Shown here: one piece after another, positions 1-8,082 of the stretch | Layout of the letters: each line of letters opens with the position of its first letter | Numbering within the stretch: the first letter of the stretch is position 1 | Assembly: GCF_017876535.1 (NCBI RefSeq) | Contig: NZ_JAGIOF010000001.1 | Span: 3,782,001-3,846,000, forward strand | Reading direction: 5' to 3' | Length of the DNA stretch: 64,000 bases | From: Paeniglutamicibacter kerguelensis | GTDB taxonomy: Bacteria; Actinomycetota; Actinomycetes; Actinomycetales; Micrococcaceae | The notes under the pieces: model-generated | Databases searched by the model: none | What the model was told of the DNA's origin: nothing | Seen by the model: only the letters and a program-made list of their open reading frames with translations | Translations under genes and position numbers: made by a program

Positions 1-73
1 AAGCACGTTCTTTGCATTAGCCCACGCGCGAATATAGCTCTTTGAGACCATATGTGCGTCTTTCACAGCCATG

Positions 74-487
74 TTAGTAGTCAACCCCAAGGGCTAGACG
101 AAGCTCTCTCACGTTATCTGCAATTCCAGCGTCACCATCGGAGGCCTCACCCTTTCCACTAACATCAGCTTCGGGGAACATTTTCGCAATTCGCTCAATT
201 GCCTCTGCGCTAGTTCGCGCCTCGAGTGAGTAAGAGACTGCACCCGCCCTTTCCAAAAGAACAGCCAAGGCATGGAGCAGCGTTGCGCCATCTTCTGCTG
301 CTCTCAAATCATCGATGTTCTCATCGCTCAAGTCCTGCATTGCATCAGCCCATGTTCCGCTTTCTACCGATGCCGGGGGCACGATTGAACTACGTCCGAC
401 AAAAGTGGACTTGAGTGCGGTAGAGCTGGCCGGAATTGCTTCGTCGGGCTGGCCAAACGTTGACTTGATCGGGGCGGGTCGGGTCAT
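74..487 (-). CDS. hypothetical protein, 137 aa
   Basis: I do not recognise a family. The N-terminus carries two short KSTF repeats (about residues 8-11 and 26-29) in a Pro/Ser-rich stretch. The rest is acidic and probably helical, with no membrane segment, signal peptide or cysteine. The AAGGAAAAACACC stretch just before the ATG supplies a ribosome binding site. It sits at the left end of an accessory-looking region next to transposon debris, which suggests a mobile-element passenger. No function is proposed. Confidence 0.55.
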   Translation of the reverse strand: MTRPAPIKSTFGQPDEAIPASSTALKSTFVGRSSIVPPASVESGTWADAMQDLSDENIDDLRAAEDGATLLHALAVLLERAGAVSYSLEARTSAEAIERIAKMFPEADVSGKGEASDGDAGIADNVRELRLALGVDY

Positions 488-721
488 GGTGTTTTTCCTT
501 TGAAGGTTGTTAGCCGGCCCCTGTGCCGGTGTCGCTTGTTAGTAGTCAGAGTCAGGGAATTCTTGGCCGTAAATGTTCCAGGGATCGGGTCTGAACGCGA
601 TCCGTGCATCCTGCGCCTGGTGCCATGCGTAATCCGGGCTTTGGGACTACCGGTACAGCGATTGGCGCTAAGCACTTGATCATGATCGTTTAGGGGTCGT
701 TTAGCGCAGGCGATCCATGTT
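488..721. other. intergenic region with possible Tn3-type terminal repeat
   Basis: No gene is seen. From 693 the sequence GGGGTCGTTTAGCGCAGG begins with the GGGG typical of Tn3-family terminal inverted repeats. It lies about 90 bp before a recognisable Tn3 transposase N-terminus in the correct orientation. The matching distal repeat was not found, so this is only a candidate transposon end. Confidence 0.3.
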
Positions 722-781
722 GTGCGGAGTTTTGCCGGAAGACTCTCGATCACTGGTGGGGTGGCTGTTGTCAGTCTCAGG

Positions 782-916
782 CCAGTGGAATTTCTGACTG
801 ATGAGTATGTCGATGCCTATGGACGGTTCGCAGAGGAACCTACGAGGCCCGAGTTAGAGCGCTTCTTCTTCCTCGACGACGAGGACCGGACTCTGAGCTT
901 TGAACGGCGCGGTGAC
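782..916 (+). pseudogene. Tn3-family transposase, N-terminal remnant
   Basis: The translation reads PVEFLTDEYVDAYGRF, then EEPTRPELERFFFLDDEDR and ERRGD. This is the characteristic start of the DUF4158 N-terminal domain of actinobacterial Tn3-family TnpA (YGRF, GEPS/TRxELERFFFLDDxDR, RRGD). After about 45 residues the similarity stops and the frame runs into unrelated sequence. Full-length TnpA is about 1000 aa, so more than 90% is missing and the catalytic DDE core is absent. The fragment is dead but marks a past Tn3-type insertion or recombination point. Confidence 0.7.
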
Positions 917-1218
917 CCGCAGCCAAGGACTGCGGTCTCTCGCTTAGCGCCAACCGCTGTATCGATAGTCCCCAATGACGGTAATCCGTTAGCGATTGAT
1001 TTTCTGCCACGGACACGAGGAAGGACTCCGCGTCACAGCGTATTTCTTCTCACTCTTCATTCGTACGTCCATACATGCCGTCAACTTTCTCTCGATTTTC
1101 CACGCAGCGGCACTTAGGCAGCGCACCCTTCTCGGTGAATCCGATCTCTGTGAAACGTCGAAATGTCACTCCGGCCTGCTTTGATTGTAGGAAATACAGT
1201 TAGGAACCAAGGGTAAAC

Positions 1219-2145
1219 GTGAGCAAATTCTGGTGGGTAAATCAAGGACAAAGCTACAAGTGGGAATCCGAGCTACGCATACTGTGGTCTCCGCTGGCTA
1301 CCGAAGGAGGCAAAAAGCAGCACCATTGGGACCGCATGGAATTGCTCAGCCCGGGCGATGTCGTCATCAACTACTCCGAGAAGAAGATCCGAGCGGTCAG
1401 TGAGGTGCTAGCGCCTCAACGATCAGCCACCAACCCGCACCTCGGGCTCACTGATCTTGAATGGCAGCGGGATGGACGAGAAATCAACCTCAGCATGCAC
1501 CTGCTGGACGTGCCTCTCGAGCTGTGCGACATCCCGGAAGAACTCCGCAGATCGTGGAAAAGCCCCGGAAGCCCCTTCAACATACACGGAGGCATCAACC
1601 AGGGATATCTCTTCGAGCTGTCGGATGACGCCGGCCTTTGGATCATGAAAGAGCTCGGGTTGACCGCGGAGCCCACCGACGACCTGGCCGACGCGGCGCC
1701 AGGCACCAGCGACGACCAGCTCGAATTGGTCATCGTGGTGGGTCCCGATGGGGAATTTACAACCACACGGCGCCCCGAGCATGCACGGCTCAAGGGATAC
1801 CTATTCGGCAATACGAAGCTGAACGCCTGCGCACTGTGCGGAAACGTGCTTCCCAACAGCCTGCTGGTGGCTTCACACATCAAAAAGCGGTCGGAATGCG
1901 ATCTCGGGGAACGCGGCGACCTGCGTGTTGTCATGGCCGCATGTGCGCTGGGATGCGACGCGGTGTACGAGCGCGGGTACATTGCGGTCGATCAGGCTGG
2001 AATTATCGGGATTGGCCCAAGAAGTGCCGAGACCGATCACCTCAGAACCTATGTGAACGCCCTGGTGGGAAAACGCGTCTCGTCCCATACCCCGCATACT
2101 GCGAAATACTTCGCCTGGCATGCACAATGGCATGCCCAAAAGTAG
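1219..2145 (+). CDS. EVE-like/HNH endonuclease (probable modified-DNA restriction)
   Basis: 308 aa with a GTG start preceded by AAGGG. Residues 1-110 begin FWWVNQGQSYKWE and continue through SPGDVVINY and IRAVSEV, the pattern of EVE-like (PUA-fold) modified-base reader domains. Residues 200-260 carry an HNH-type zinc-bound nuclease motif: CALCG at about 204-208, an ASHIKK histidine motif, then further Cys residues. EVE/SRA-HNH fusions are known as type IV-like restriction enzymes that cut DNA carrying modified cytosine; applying that activity here is inference. No methyltransferase is adjacent, as expected for a type IV enzyme. Its position in the island beside transposon debris, a CRISPR-like array and TnpB supports a defence role. 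Confidence 0.7.
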   Translation: MSKFWWVNQGQSYKWESELRILWSPLATEGGKKQHHWDRMELLSPGDVVINYSEKKIRAVSEVLAPQRSATNPHLGLTDLEWQRDGREINLSMHLLDVPLELCDIPEELRRSWKSPGSPFNIHGGINQGYLFELSDDAGLWIMKELGLTAEPTDDLADAAPGTSDDQLELVIVVGPDGEFTTTRRPEHARLKGYLFGNTKLNACALCGNVLPNSLLVASHIKKRSECDLGERGDLRVVMAACALGCDAVYERGYIAVDQAGIIGIGPRSAETDHLRTYVNALVGKRVSSHTPHTAKYFAWHAQWHAQK

Positions 2146-2320
2146 CGTTCGGCGCTTTCGATTTGAACCGTCCCGCATTTGATGCCGCAGAGATACTGCC
2201 ACCTACGTAATTGAGAACCTGGCGAACCACCTTGGAGATTCGCTTGGAACCGTGCCGAGATCTATATCCCTGTCACAGGCGCGCTTCGGGACGCACTATT
2301 TGGTCCGAGCGGGAACCGTT

Positions 2321-3853
2321 CTACACGCAGCCGCCGCCGCGGTGGCGGCCTTCGCGCAAGTCGTCGAATTCGGCCCCGCAGAGGGTGCACCGGTACCGCC
2401 AATCCCCGGACACCCGGACGTACTGGGGGTTGGTGCGGACGGCTTCTTTCTCAGCGACCCGTGCTGCCTGGGCGGCCTTACGCTGGATGATCTCCTCCGG
2501 GGACGTCGTTTCATCCCAGACGGGCAGCGCAAATGTCGTAGGGGCGGCCGGCGGCCGCGGCGGGGCAGGCGGCCGCGGCGGGGCAGGCGGCCGCGGCGGG
2601 GCAGGCGTTTTCACCGCGACCAGCCGGACGGCCCGCCCTGGATCGCGTGGACGGGCGGGCGGGTCGGTGCGTGTCATCTGCGGTGGAGACTGGCTGCCCC
2701 GGACGCTTGCGCGGGACCACCGAGGCTCGGGGATCCGGGCGATGAGCTGTTGCAGGATCCGGTGGCGGCATGCCGGACAGAAAAAGCCAGGTTGCTGGCG
2801 CTGCCGGTCGCTGGCCGCGTACGACAGACGGGCTTGGGTGTGCCCGGTTCCCGCGAGCCATCGTCCGATGGCGCCCTCGACCCACGGGCTCCGCTCCTCG
2901 CGGCCCCGGGTGGGTTTCTCGGCCACGTGGAAGGCCCCGGCTTTCCCACACGTCCATACGGTGGATCTGGCGCTGCAGGTCGGGCAGGCGATGCTGGTGC
3001 CCCAGATGCTGCCAACTGCGGGAACCGGGGGCACCTCGATGGAGACGGCACTGTCGACGAATTGGCGCGCCTTTGCTTCCGCCTTGGCCCGTGCGGCGGC
3101 TTGCCGGGCTCGAAGCACGGCCTGTCGACCCTCGTGCTCTCGGCGTGCTGCCTCTTCCTGCTTGGCACGGGCCCGCTCTTCCGCAGCATAGCGCGCCCGC
3201 TGCTCCGCAGGGGATCCGGATTTCCACACACGTCGGGCCAGGAGGAGGTCCTGGAGCCGGTCACCCAGGGACCGTTCCGGGTTCTCGGACGGGTGCCACA
3301 CCGTCTCCCGGAGCAGGTGTGCCGGGTCGGCGGGGAGGGTCGACACCTTGGTGATGCCGGTGTGGACCATGGGAAGGATGATGCGCTCGTACCGTTTGGT
3401 ATGCGGGGTCACCCAGACCGGAAGGATGCCGTCGTCAAAGTACGCTTGTGTGCGTTCCTCCCATGCCTGCGTCGGCTGCTTGGAGAGCTGGATCTCGAAG
3501 GCCATGCGTCGGTTGGCCGGGCCGATCGCCAGGACGTCGGCCACCCATCGTCGTTGGGGACCGGGATGTTCCAGGACAGCCCGCCAGCCGGGGGTGTGCC
3601 CGACGAGGCGGTACACGGCGGCCTTGAGTGCGCGGTGCTGCCGCGACTCCGGCTTGTGGATGATCGTGCACTCGGAGGCGGAGTAGTGTGCGAAGAAGTG
3701 GGTCCCGAGTGACGAGCTCTTGGCGATGGCGCGCACGCCGCAGCCAGGCATGGTCAGTTCTTGGCCACGCAGGGCGGCCCACTTGATCTCGTCGAGCTCC
3801 AGCGAGACGACTCTTTCTGTGCCTAGCATCGCTACAAACGGCATGCCCCTCAT
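2321..3853 (-). CDS. CoiA-like family protein
   Basis: 510 aa. The N-terminal half matches competence protein CoiA-like proteins: a domain through about residue 190 with ALKAAVYRLV, WVADVLAIGP and AFEIQLSKQP. The DVLA and EIQLS segments resemble a PD-(D/E)xK-type nuclease core. Next come a basic Arg/Ala coiled region (about 205-285), CPTC and CPAC pairs that could bind zinc, a low-complexity PAPPRP repeat (about 410-440) and a C-terminal CTLCGAEF zinc-ribbon-like piece. CoiA acts in processing of incoming DNA in Gram-positive competence, but these actinobacterial homologues sit mostly on mobile elements and have no proven role. A second ATG at 3844 is an alternative start. Confidence 0.65.
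   Translation of the reverse strand: MRGMPFVAMLGTERVVSLELDEIKWAALRGQELTMPGCGVRAIAKSSSLGTHFFAHYSASECTIIHKPESRQHRALKAAVYRLVGHTPGWRAVLEHPGPQRRWVADVLAIGPANRRMAFEIQLSKQPTQAWEERTQAYFDDGILPVWVTPHTKRYERIILPMVHTGITKVSTLPADPAHLLRETVWHPSENPERSLGDRLQDLLLARRVWKSGSPAEQRARYAAEERARAKQEEAARREHEGRQAVLRARQAAARAKAEAKARQFVDSAVSIEVPPVPAVGSIWGTSIACPTCSARSTVWTCGKAGAFHVAEKPTRGREERSPWVEGAIGRWLAGTGHTQARLSYAASDRQRQQPGFFCPACRHRILQQLIARIPEPRWSRASVRGSQSPPQMTRTDPPARPRDPGRAVRLVAVKTPAPPRPPAPPRPPAPPRPPAAPTTFALPVWDETTSPEEIIQRKAAQAARVAEKEAVRTNPQYVRVSGDWRYRCTLCGAEFDDLREGRHRGGGCV
2550..2603. repeat. 18-bp tandem repeat, three perfect units
   Basis: Three identical 18-bp units (2550-2567, 2568-2585, 2586-2603) lie head to tail inside the CoiA-like gene. 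The unit length is a multiple of three, so copy-number change adds or removes six residues (PAPPRP) without breaking the frame. The G/C-only composition makes replication slippage likely. Confidence 0.9.
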
Positions 3854-4002
3854 CCCCCTTTTGGGCAGAGTAGCGCGTTAGTCGGACAGTTTGGTGCCCG
3901 CAACATCCCAAGACAAGAATTTGCGTGCCGGGGAGGAAGTTTCGACCGTCTTCGTTTGGCCTTACGTGTCGATTTTGACGGCTTCGCCCTATAGCGGCGG
4001 GC

Positions 4003-4305
4003 TTAGGTGGGTTGCGATGCTGGGACTCCGGGCGCCGGCCGCGGCAGCTCATCGAGCTCCTGCCACAGCGCGGCACTGCCCATTTCGGTTCGGCCGATGC
4101 CCGGGGTCAGGTCCAGTGCGAGTGCCTGCAGGAACCGTGCCACGGTGTCGGTGGCCTCCGCGTAGCTGGTGTGGCCGGCTGGTCCGGCGGTGAGGATGGC
4201 GGCGCATTTCTGCGCTTGGTAGCGGGTCAGCCGGACCGGGGCGTCATCCGTCTCGTCGTGCCCGGCGAGTAGTTCCTGGTAGTCGTCGGGGTCCAGCGGT
4301 CCCAT
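4003..4305 (-). CDS. hypothetical protein, 100 aa
   Basis: Acidic N-terminus (MGPLDPDDYQELLAG) followed by helical sequence and a Pro/Ala-rich tail. No family is recognised. It overlaps the 3' end of the next upstream gene by about 79 bp in another frame, which is long for translational coupling. Either this start or the neighbour's end may be wrong. Its place beside the CoiA-like gene suggests a mobile-element cargo gene. Confidence 0.45.
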   Translation of the reverse strand: MGPLDPDDYQELLAGHDETDDAPVRLTRYQAQKCAAILTAGPAGHTSYAEATDTVARFLQALALDLTPGIGRTEMGSAALWQELDELPRPAPGVPASQPT

Positions 4306-4718
4306 GGTTGGGCGCCGTGGCTTTCGCGCTGGAGTTCTTCTGCGCGGCGGCGTTCCTCTGCGGTGCGGTAGCCCTGCCCGGCGATGGCGTTCTGGGCCTT
4401 GGCCAGTTCCTCGCCCATCTGCGTAGCCAGCTGTGCGGCCCGGGCTAGGTGTTCGCCGGCCAGGGCGACGCTGGTCGCGGGGTCTTTGCCTTCGTATTCG
4501 GTGACGTCGTATTCCTCGAGGGATTTCACGAGGCCTTGGGCGAGTTGGGTGGAAATCTGGGGCAGGAAGCTGCCAAAGTTCTTCAGGTTCCCCAGGATCC
4601 GGTACACCTCGGGTGCCGGATGGGTGGCCCGGGTCAGCTGGGCCAGGGCTCGCAGTGACTCGTAGGCGTTATCGGCAACGTGGACTGCCTCGGGGGTCTG
4701 GTCCTCATCCATGCTCAT
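4227..4718 (-). CDS. hypothetical helical protein, 163 aa
   Basis: Starts MSMDEDQTPEAVHVADNAYE after an AGGAG box. The body is Ala/Leu/Glu-rich and probably all helical, ending in a charged EERRRAEELQRE segment and a polar tail. No catalytic motif is seen. The frame stays open upstream to 4904 and encodes plausible protein there (TPHLVLVTWIDDTGETPG), so a longer 225-aa product or a fusion with a second small gene is possible. No function is proposed. Confidence 0.5.
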   Translation of the reverse strand: MSMDEDQTPEAVHVADNAYESLRALAQLTRATHPAPEVYRILGNLKNFGSFLPQISTQLAQGLVKSLEEYDVTEYEGKDPATSVALAGEHLARAAQLATQMGEELAKAQNAIAGQGYRTAEERRRAEELQRESHGAQPWDRWTPTTTRNYSPGTTRRMTPRSG

Positions 4719-5104
4719 GCTCTCCTGGTTCCGTGGACCGCGTGCTGTTCCCACCAAGTTGGTGGGGCACCAGGTGCCCGGGGTTTCGCCGGTGTCATCG
4801 ATCCATGTCACGAGCACCAGGTGCGGGGTGCGGGCGGTGACCTCGACCGGAATGACCGGGGTGCCGATGGTGGTCGCCCGGTGGCGTGGGCTCGGCCGGC
4901 TCATCACCCGGGTGGAAACGCATGAGAACACGCGCCGCAATCCGGTGACGCGGCATCCACGGTGGGACGTGGTGAATCTGCGTGTTCCGGGGTCGGGAAA
5001 GCTAGATCGTGGCTTATGTGTACGACTCCCTTATTCATGCGATCTACGCAAGTCTGGCCAGCAGAAATGGAACGGTCCATTCCCGGGGTGGATCAACCGC
5101 TGGT
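4719..5104. other. region between hypothetical gene and CRISPR-like array
   Basis: The first 190 bp could encode an N-terminal extension of the neighbouring minus-strand gene. From about 4960 to 5104 no gene, promoter or repeat is recognised. If the array is read on the minus strand, this is its trailer side. Confidence 0.4.
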
Positions 5105-5436
5105 TTGTCGGTGCGTAGGCGCCAGGGCAGAACAAATAGGCGGCGAAGGAGCGCCGTGAAAGATTGAGCCGTTCCGCGCGCCCGAGCAGGACGGGGTCAG
5201 CGGCTTCGGCTCCTTCTCGTCGTTGAGCCGTTCCGTGTGTGCCAGGGAAGGACCAGTGGGCCATCGCCCTCCAGTGTGACCGCTGGAGCTATTCCGCGCG
5301 CGCCCGGGCAGGACGTCGCCTTCATTGGCGGCGAGGTCTTTTCTTCGAGCCGTTCCGCGTGCGCCCGGGCAGGACGTCGCCTTCATTGGCGGCGAGGTCT
5401 TTTCGTCGAGCCGTTCCGCGTGCGCCCGGGCAGGAC
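5105..5436 (-). CRISPR. degenerate orphan CRISPR-like array, type I-E geometry
   Basis: Six repeats lie at 5105-5133 (19 of 29 matches, terminal-like), 5166-5192 (2-nt deletion), 5225-5253, 5286-5314, 5347-5375 and 5408-5436. All five spacers are exactly 32 nt: 5134-5165, 5193-5224, 5254-5285, 5315-5346 and 5376-5407. The 29/32 geometry is that of type I-E arrays. On the minus strand the best repeats begin GTCCTGCCCGGGCGC and end GGAACGGCTC, loosely like actinobacterial I-E repeats. Repeats decay toward low coordinates, which fits a leader at the high end. The last two spacers differ at one base, indicating duplication of a repeat-spacer unit. No cas gene is present in the window, so the array is an orphan and probably inactive. 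Confidence 0.65.
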
Positions 5437-5437
5437 A

Positions 5438-6937
5438 CTAAATGACCTGCACCAACACGGTGTGGAACGTCCTCCCGTTGCTGGGCGGAGATGACCCTGG
5501 TGGGTCTTCCCGTTTCATTGCTGTCCGTTGCTTGACCGTACTGGATACGGGTTTACGCGGGGCGGCTCGGCGGGCGTTTTGCGTCTCCTCCGTGCTGGGG
5601 GCGACGGCCGCTAGGGCGGCGATGTTGCGGGCGGCGTTGATATCCCTGTCGAGTACCAAGCCGCAGGCTTCACACTCGAATGTTCGTTCTGCAAGTGTCA
5701 GTTTGGCTTTCACCGCACCGCAGGTTGAACACTTCTTGCTTGTAGGCGCCCACCGATCGATGACTACCAGCTGGGTGCCGGACCAGGCTGTTTTGTAGTC
5801 GAGGAGGTGCCGTATCTGGGCGGGTGCGACGTCGAGTATTGACCGGTTGAGACCGGCCTTGGCGCGAACGTTTTTGCCGGGCTTTTCGATTGTCCCTCGG
5901 GATGACCGTGTCATGCCCGCGACGTTGAGGTCCTCGATGCCGATAATGGCCCAGGTATGAACGAGTCGGTTGGCGACGTTGTGTGCATGGCCTTCACGTT
6001 GACGTGCCTCGAGATGGGTGAGGCGCCCGATTTTTTGGACGATCTGTGCCCGGTTGCGGGATCCTTTCTGCGATTTGGTGAGTGCCTTTTGCAGGCGTGC
6101 AAGCTTTTTAGCGTGTGAGGCCTTAAAGCGCGGGTTGGGCACCAGCTCACCGTTCGAGAGGGCTGCTGCTACCTTCACTCCCAGGTCGACACCTATGACC
6201 CCGGCGGCGCGCTTCCGTTTCGACAGGCGCGGTGTGGGGATCGTTTCTTCGACGGTGAGGCTGGCGTACCAGCGGGGGCCGTGACGGCTGACCGTGACGG
6301 AGGTGACCTCAACGGTTCCGGTGTGGAGTTTCCTGTGGAGGCGATTGGCGTGGTCGTGGATCCGGATTTCACCGAACGTGGGGATCCTCAGGCGCCGGGT
6401 GGTTGCTAAACGAATGCCTAGTGACTTGCGGTCATGGGTGATCGTGAAAGAGTCTCGGGCAACACCGCGTTTCTTGAAACGCGGGTACCCGATTTTCCTA
6501 CCGGCGCGAGTTCCCGTCAAAGAGTCAATCCAGTTGGTCCAGGCGTCGTCTGCGTGTCTCATCGCACTCACGAGCGCGCTCCGGTTCACTTCGTGCATCC
6601 ACGGGTCATGTTCACGTCCGTCACGACCAGGCAGAAGCAATCCTTTCTCGGCGGCGTCATGGTGGGTGTTTCGTGTTTCGGTGAGCCAGGCGTTGAAACC
6701 ATACGCTGTGGGGATGGGGACCTTGATGGATTTGCGGGCTTGTTCCTCGGTGAGTTCCTGCTCGTAGGTGGCAAAGGCAACTTCCTGCAGCCAGCGCCGG
6801 TGGCTTGCTTGTTTCGCCGCGATCGCGTGGTTGTACATGGCCCGCGCCGCGCCCGCCCATTGGGAAAGCTTCCGGGCCTGCTGCGGTGTTGGATCAAGGG
6901 TGAGGCGGTAGGCACGGTGGATGATAGTGGTTGCCAT
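5438..6937 (-). CDS. tnpB: TnpB, RNA-guided nuclease of IS200/IS605-type element
   Basis: 499 aa from ATG 6937, preceded by AGGCGG; an in-frame ATG at 6955 is an alternative. The start MATTIIHRAYRLTLDPTPQQ is typical of TnpB (OrfB). The RuvC residues look intact: Asp251 in IGVDLGVK, Glu335 in GIEDLNVAG and Asp432 in DRDINAARN. The zinc finger has CSTC at 403-406 and CEAC at 422-425. TnpB proteins are omega-RNA-guided DNA nucleases that help retain their element; the guide RNA usually overlaps the 3' end of tnpB and runs past it. No TnpA transposase is adjacent, so this is a solo-TnpB element. The stop codon lies two bases from the first CRISPR-like repeat. Confidence 0.9.
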   Translation of the reverse strand: MATTIIHRAYRLTLDPTPQQARKLSQWAGAARAMYNHAIAAKQASHRRWLQEVAFATYEQELTEEQARKSIKVPIPTAYGFNAWLTETRNTHHDAAEKGLLLPGRDGREHDPWMHEVNRSALVSAMRHADDAWTNWIDSLTGTRAGRKIGYPRFKKRGVARDSFTITHDRKSLGIRLATTRRLRIPTFGEIRIHDHANRLHRKLHTGTVEVTSVTVSRHGPRWYASLTVEETIPTPRLSKRKRAAGVIGVDLGVKVAAALSNGELVPNPRFKASHAKKLARLQKALTKSQKGSRNRAQIVQKIGRLTHLEARQREGHAHNVANRLVHTWAIIGIEDLNVAGMTRSSRGTIEKPGKNVRAKAGLNRSILDVAPAQIRHLLDYKTAWSGTQLVVIDRWAPTSKKCSTCGAVKAKLTLAERTFECEACGLVLDRDINAARNIAALAAVAPSTEETQNARRAAPRKPVSSTVKQRTAMKREDPPGSSPPSNGRTFHTVLVQVI

Positions 6938-7233
6938 CGCCGCCTGGACGCTCATGGAATGAATGTACACCCGGGGTGCGGCAACGACCAGTGCCGTGGA
7001 TGCCGACGCGAACCGGAACTCAATGGCCTTTGCCGACCACAAGCAACCGACGTCCGGTCGCAAGCCATCCACCACTGGCCACCACATTCGAGGAAGTGAA
7101 CCGGCCCGGGAATCATGCCGCCGTTTTGTAAGAAGCCGCTTTACGGGGCGGTCCCCTTCAAACGCCGATAACAGCACTTCTGTCACCTTGATTGGATCCT
7201 GCCGGATGTCTGGTTACTACGAACGCAAATCAT

Positions 7234-7274
7234 AGTTCGAGTCTCCCCATCGGCTCCCACAGAAGGCCGATGGG
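7234..7274 (+). other. tRNA 3'-end-like sequence, possible attachment-site remnant
   Basis: GTTCGAGTC at 7235-7243 is a T-loop consensus. It is followed by TCCC and CATCGGC, which would be a T-stem and acceptor 3' strand of a tRNA beginning GCCGATG. The upstream bases do not complete the T-stem, so only the 3' end is represented. CCCATCGGC (7246-7254) also pairs perfectly with GCCGATGGG (7266-7274), so a simple hairpin is an alternative reading. A partial tRNA 3' end at an island edge is what tRNA-targeting integrases leave behind. Confidence 0.4.
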
Positions 7275-7658
7275 TCACGATTCTTAAGCACAGCAAGGTT
7301 CAGATGAACGCACTCGACTGAAGCGCATCCATCAGGTCGGTGGTCTTCACATTCGTCTGCGGGCACATACAGGGTCAGGCCGTCCAGGTAGCTCCTGTCC
7401 AGCCCCGGTATCGACTTGCACTCTTGCGCCGTCCCAATGAGCGTGAACACTGTTCCTGCTTTTGCGGCGAGCCCAACAGGATGCCTCCAGCCCAAATTCG
7501 GGCAATGCAGCGGCGGAACGCCATTTTCGAATCTCGTTGTGACCGTCGTGCCGGACAGTTCACTTTGAGGGCATCCGCAACGACACGAAGCCAGGCTTCG
7601 GCTGCATGGACTCATGGGCTTCGAGATGAAACCCCTGGTGAATTAAGTACCTGATGTG
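7275..7658. other. region without a confident gene
   Basis: Open frames occur on both strands, but neither shows a recognisable family, a good start or consistent codon use. The minus-strand frame runs directly through the tRNA-like sequence, typical of a spurious frame. This is probably the decayed junction between the island and the chromosomal backbone. Confidence 0.4.
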
Positions 7659-7698
7659 AGTCCACCCCAACCGGGGCCTGCTCCGGTTGGGGTGGACT
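7659..7698 (-). terminator. hairpin downstream of ferredoxin gene
   Basis: Perfect 16-bp arms (7659-7674 and 7683-7698) enclose an 8-nt loop, about 37 nt beyond the fdxA stop. There is no T-tract, so termination is inferred from stem strength and position. Confidence 0.6.
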
Positions 7699-7734
7699 GT
7701 TTGATCCATATGGTGCCACGAGATGGGGATACTT

Positions 7735-8070
7735 CTATGTCAGGTGGGCAGCTGCCTCTTGCAGGGGAAGTGCTGCAACGAGTGCCGCATCAAAGGGCAA
7801 CGGACCCAGTGCTGCCGCACCCTTGGGTGAACCTATCTCAATGAAGAATTCTGCATTGGCGATGGCATAGCCGGCCCAGATCTCCGGCAAGTCTTCATCA
7901 AAATAGATTGCTTCGACCGGACAAACCGATTCACAGGCCCCACAGTCGATGCACCCCCCCGGGTGGATGTAGAGAGAGCGCTCGCCTTCATAAATGCAGT
8001 CAACGGGACATGCATCGACACACGATCGGTCCAGGACATCCACGCAGGGAAGGGCAATGACGTAAGCCAT
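7735..8070 (-). CDS. fdxA: 7Fe/8Fe ferredoxin FdxA
   Basis: 111 aa, starting MAYVIALPCVDVLDRSC. It has the cluster ligand patterns CVDACPVDC and CIDCGACESVCPVEA of actinobacterial seven-iron ferredoxins ([3Fe-4S] plus [4Fe-4S]). The C-terminus is longer and Ala-rich compared with the usual 106-108 aa. It serves as a soluble electron carrier, for example to P450s or oxidoreductases. It lies 12 nt downstream of the aldehyde dehydrogenase on the same strand and is probably co-transcribed. Confidence 0.9.
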   Translation of the reverse strand: MAYVIALPCVDVLDRSCVDACPVDCIYEGERSLYIHPGGCIDCGACESVCPVEAIYFDEDLPEIWAGYAIANAEFFIEIGSPKGAAALGPLPFDAALVAALPLQEAAAHLT

Positions 8071-8082
8071 TTTTCACATCCC

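Noticed and set aside
2211..3712. Long plus-strand frames of 326 and 486 aa
   Set aside because: They are GC-rich shadows of the CoiA-like gene, which has recognisable motifs on the minus strand.
5469..5497. A seventh repeat 32 bp beyond the array (GTCCTCCCG...GATGACCC)
   Set aside because: It resembles a type I-E repeat but in the opposite orientation to the others, matches the array repeat at only about half of positions, and is inside the coding 3' end of tnpB.
7217..7615. Minus-strand 132-aa protein
   Set aside because: The frame runs through the tRNA-like sequence, lacks a ribosome binding site and shows no family; typical of spurious frames over tRNA ends.
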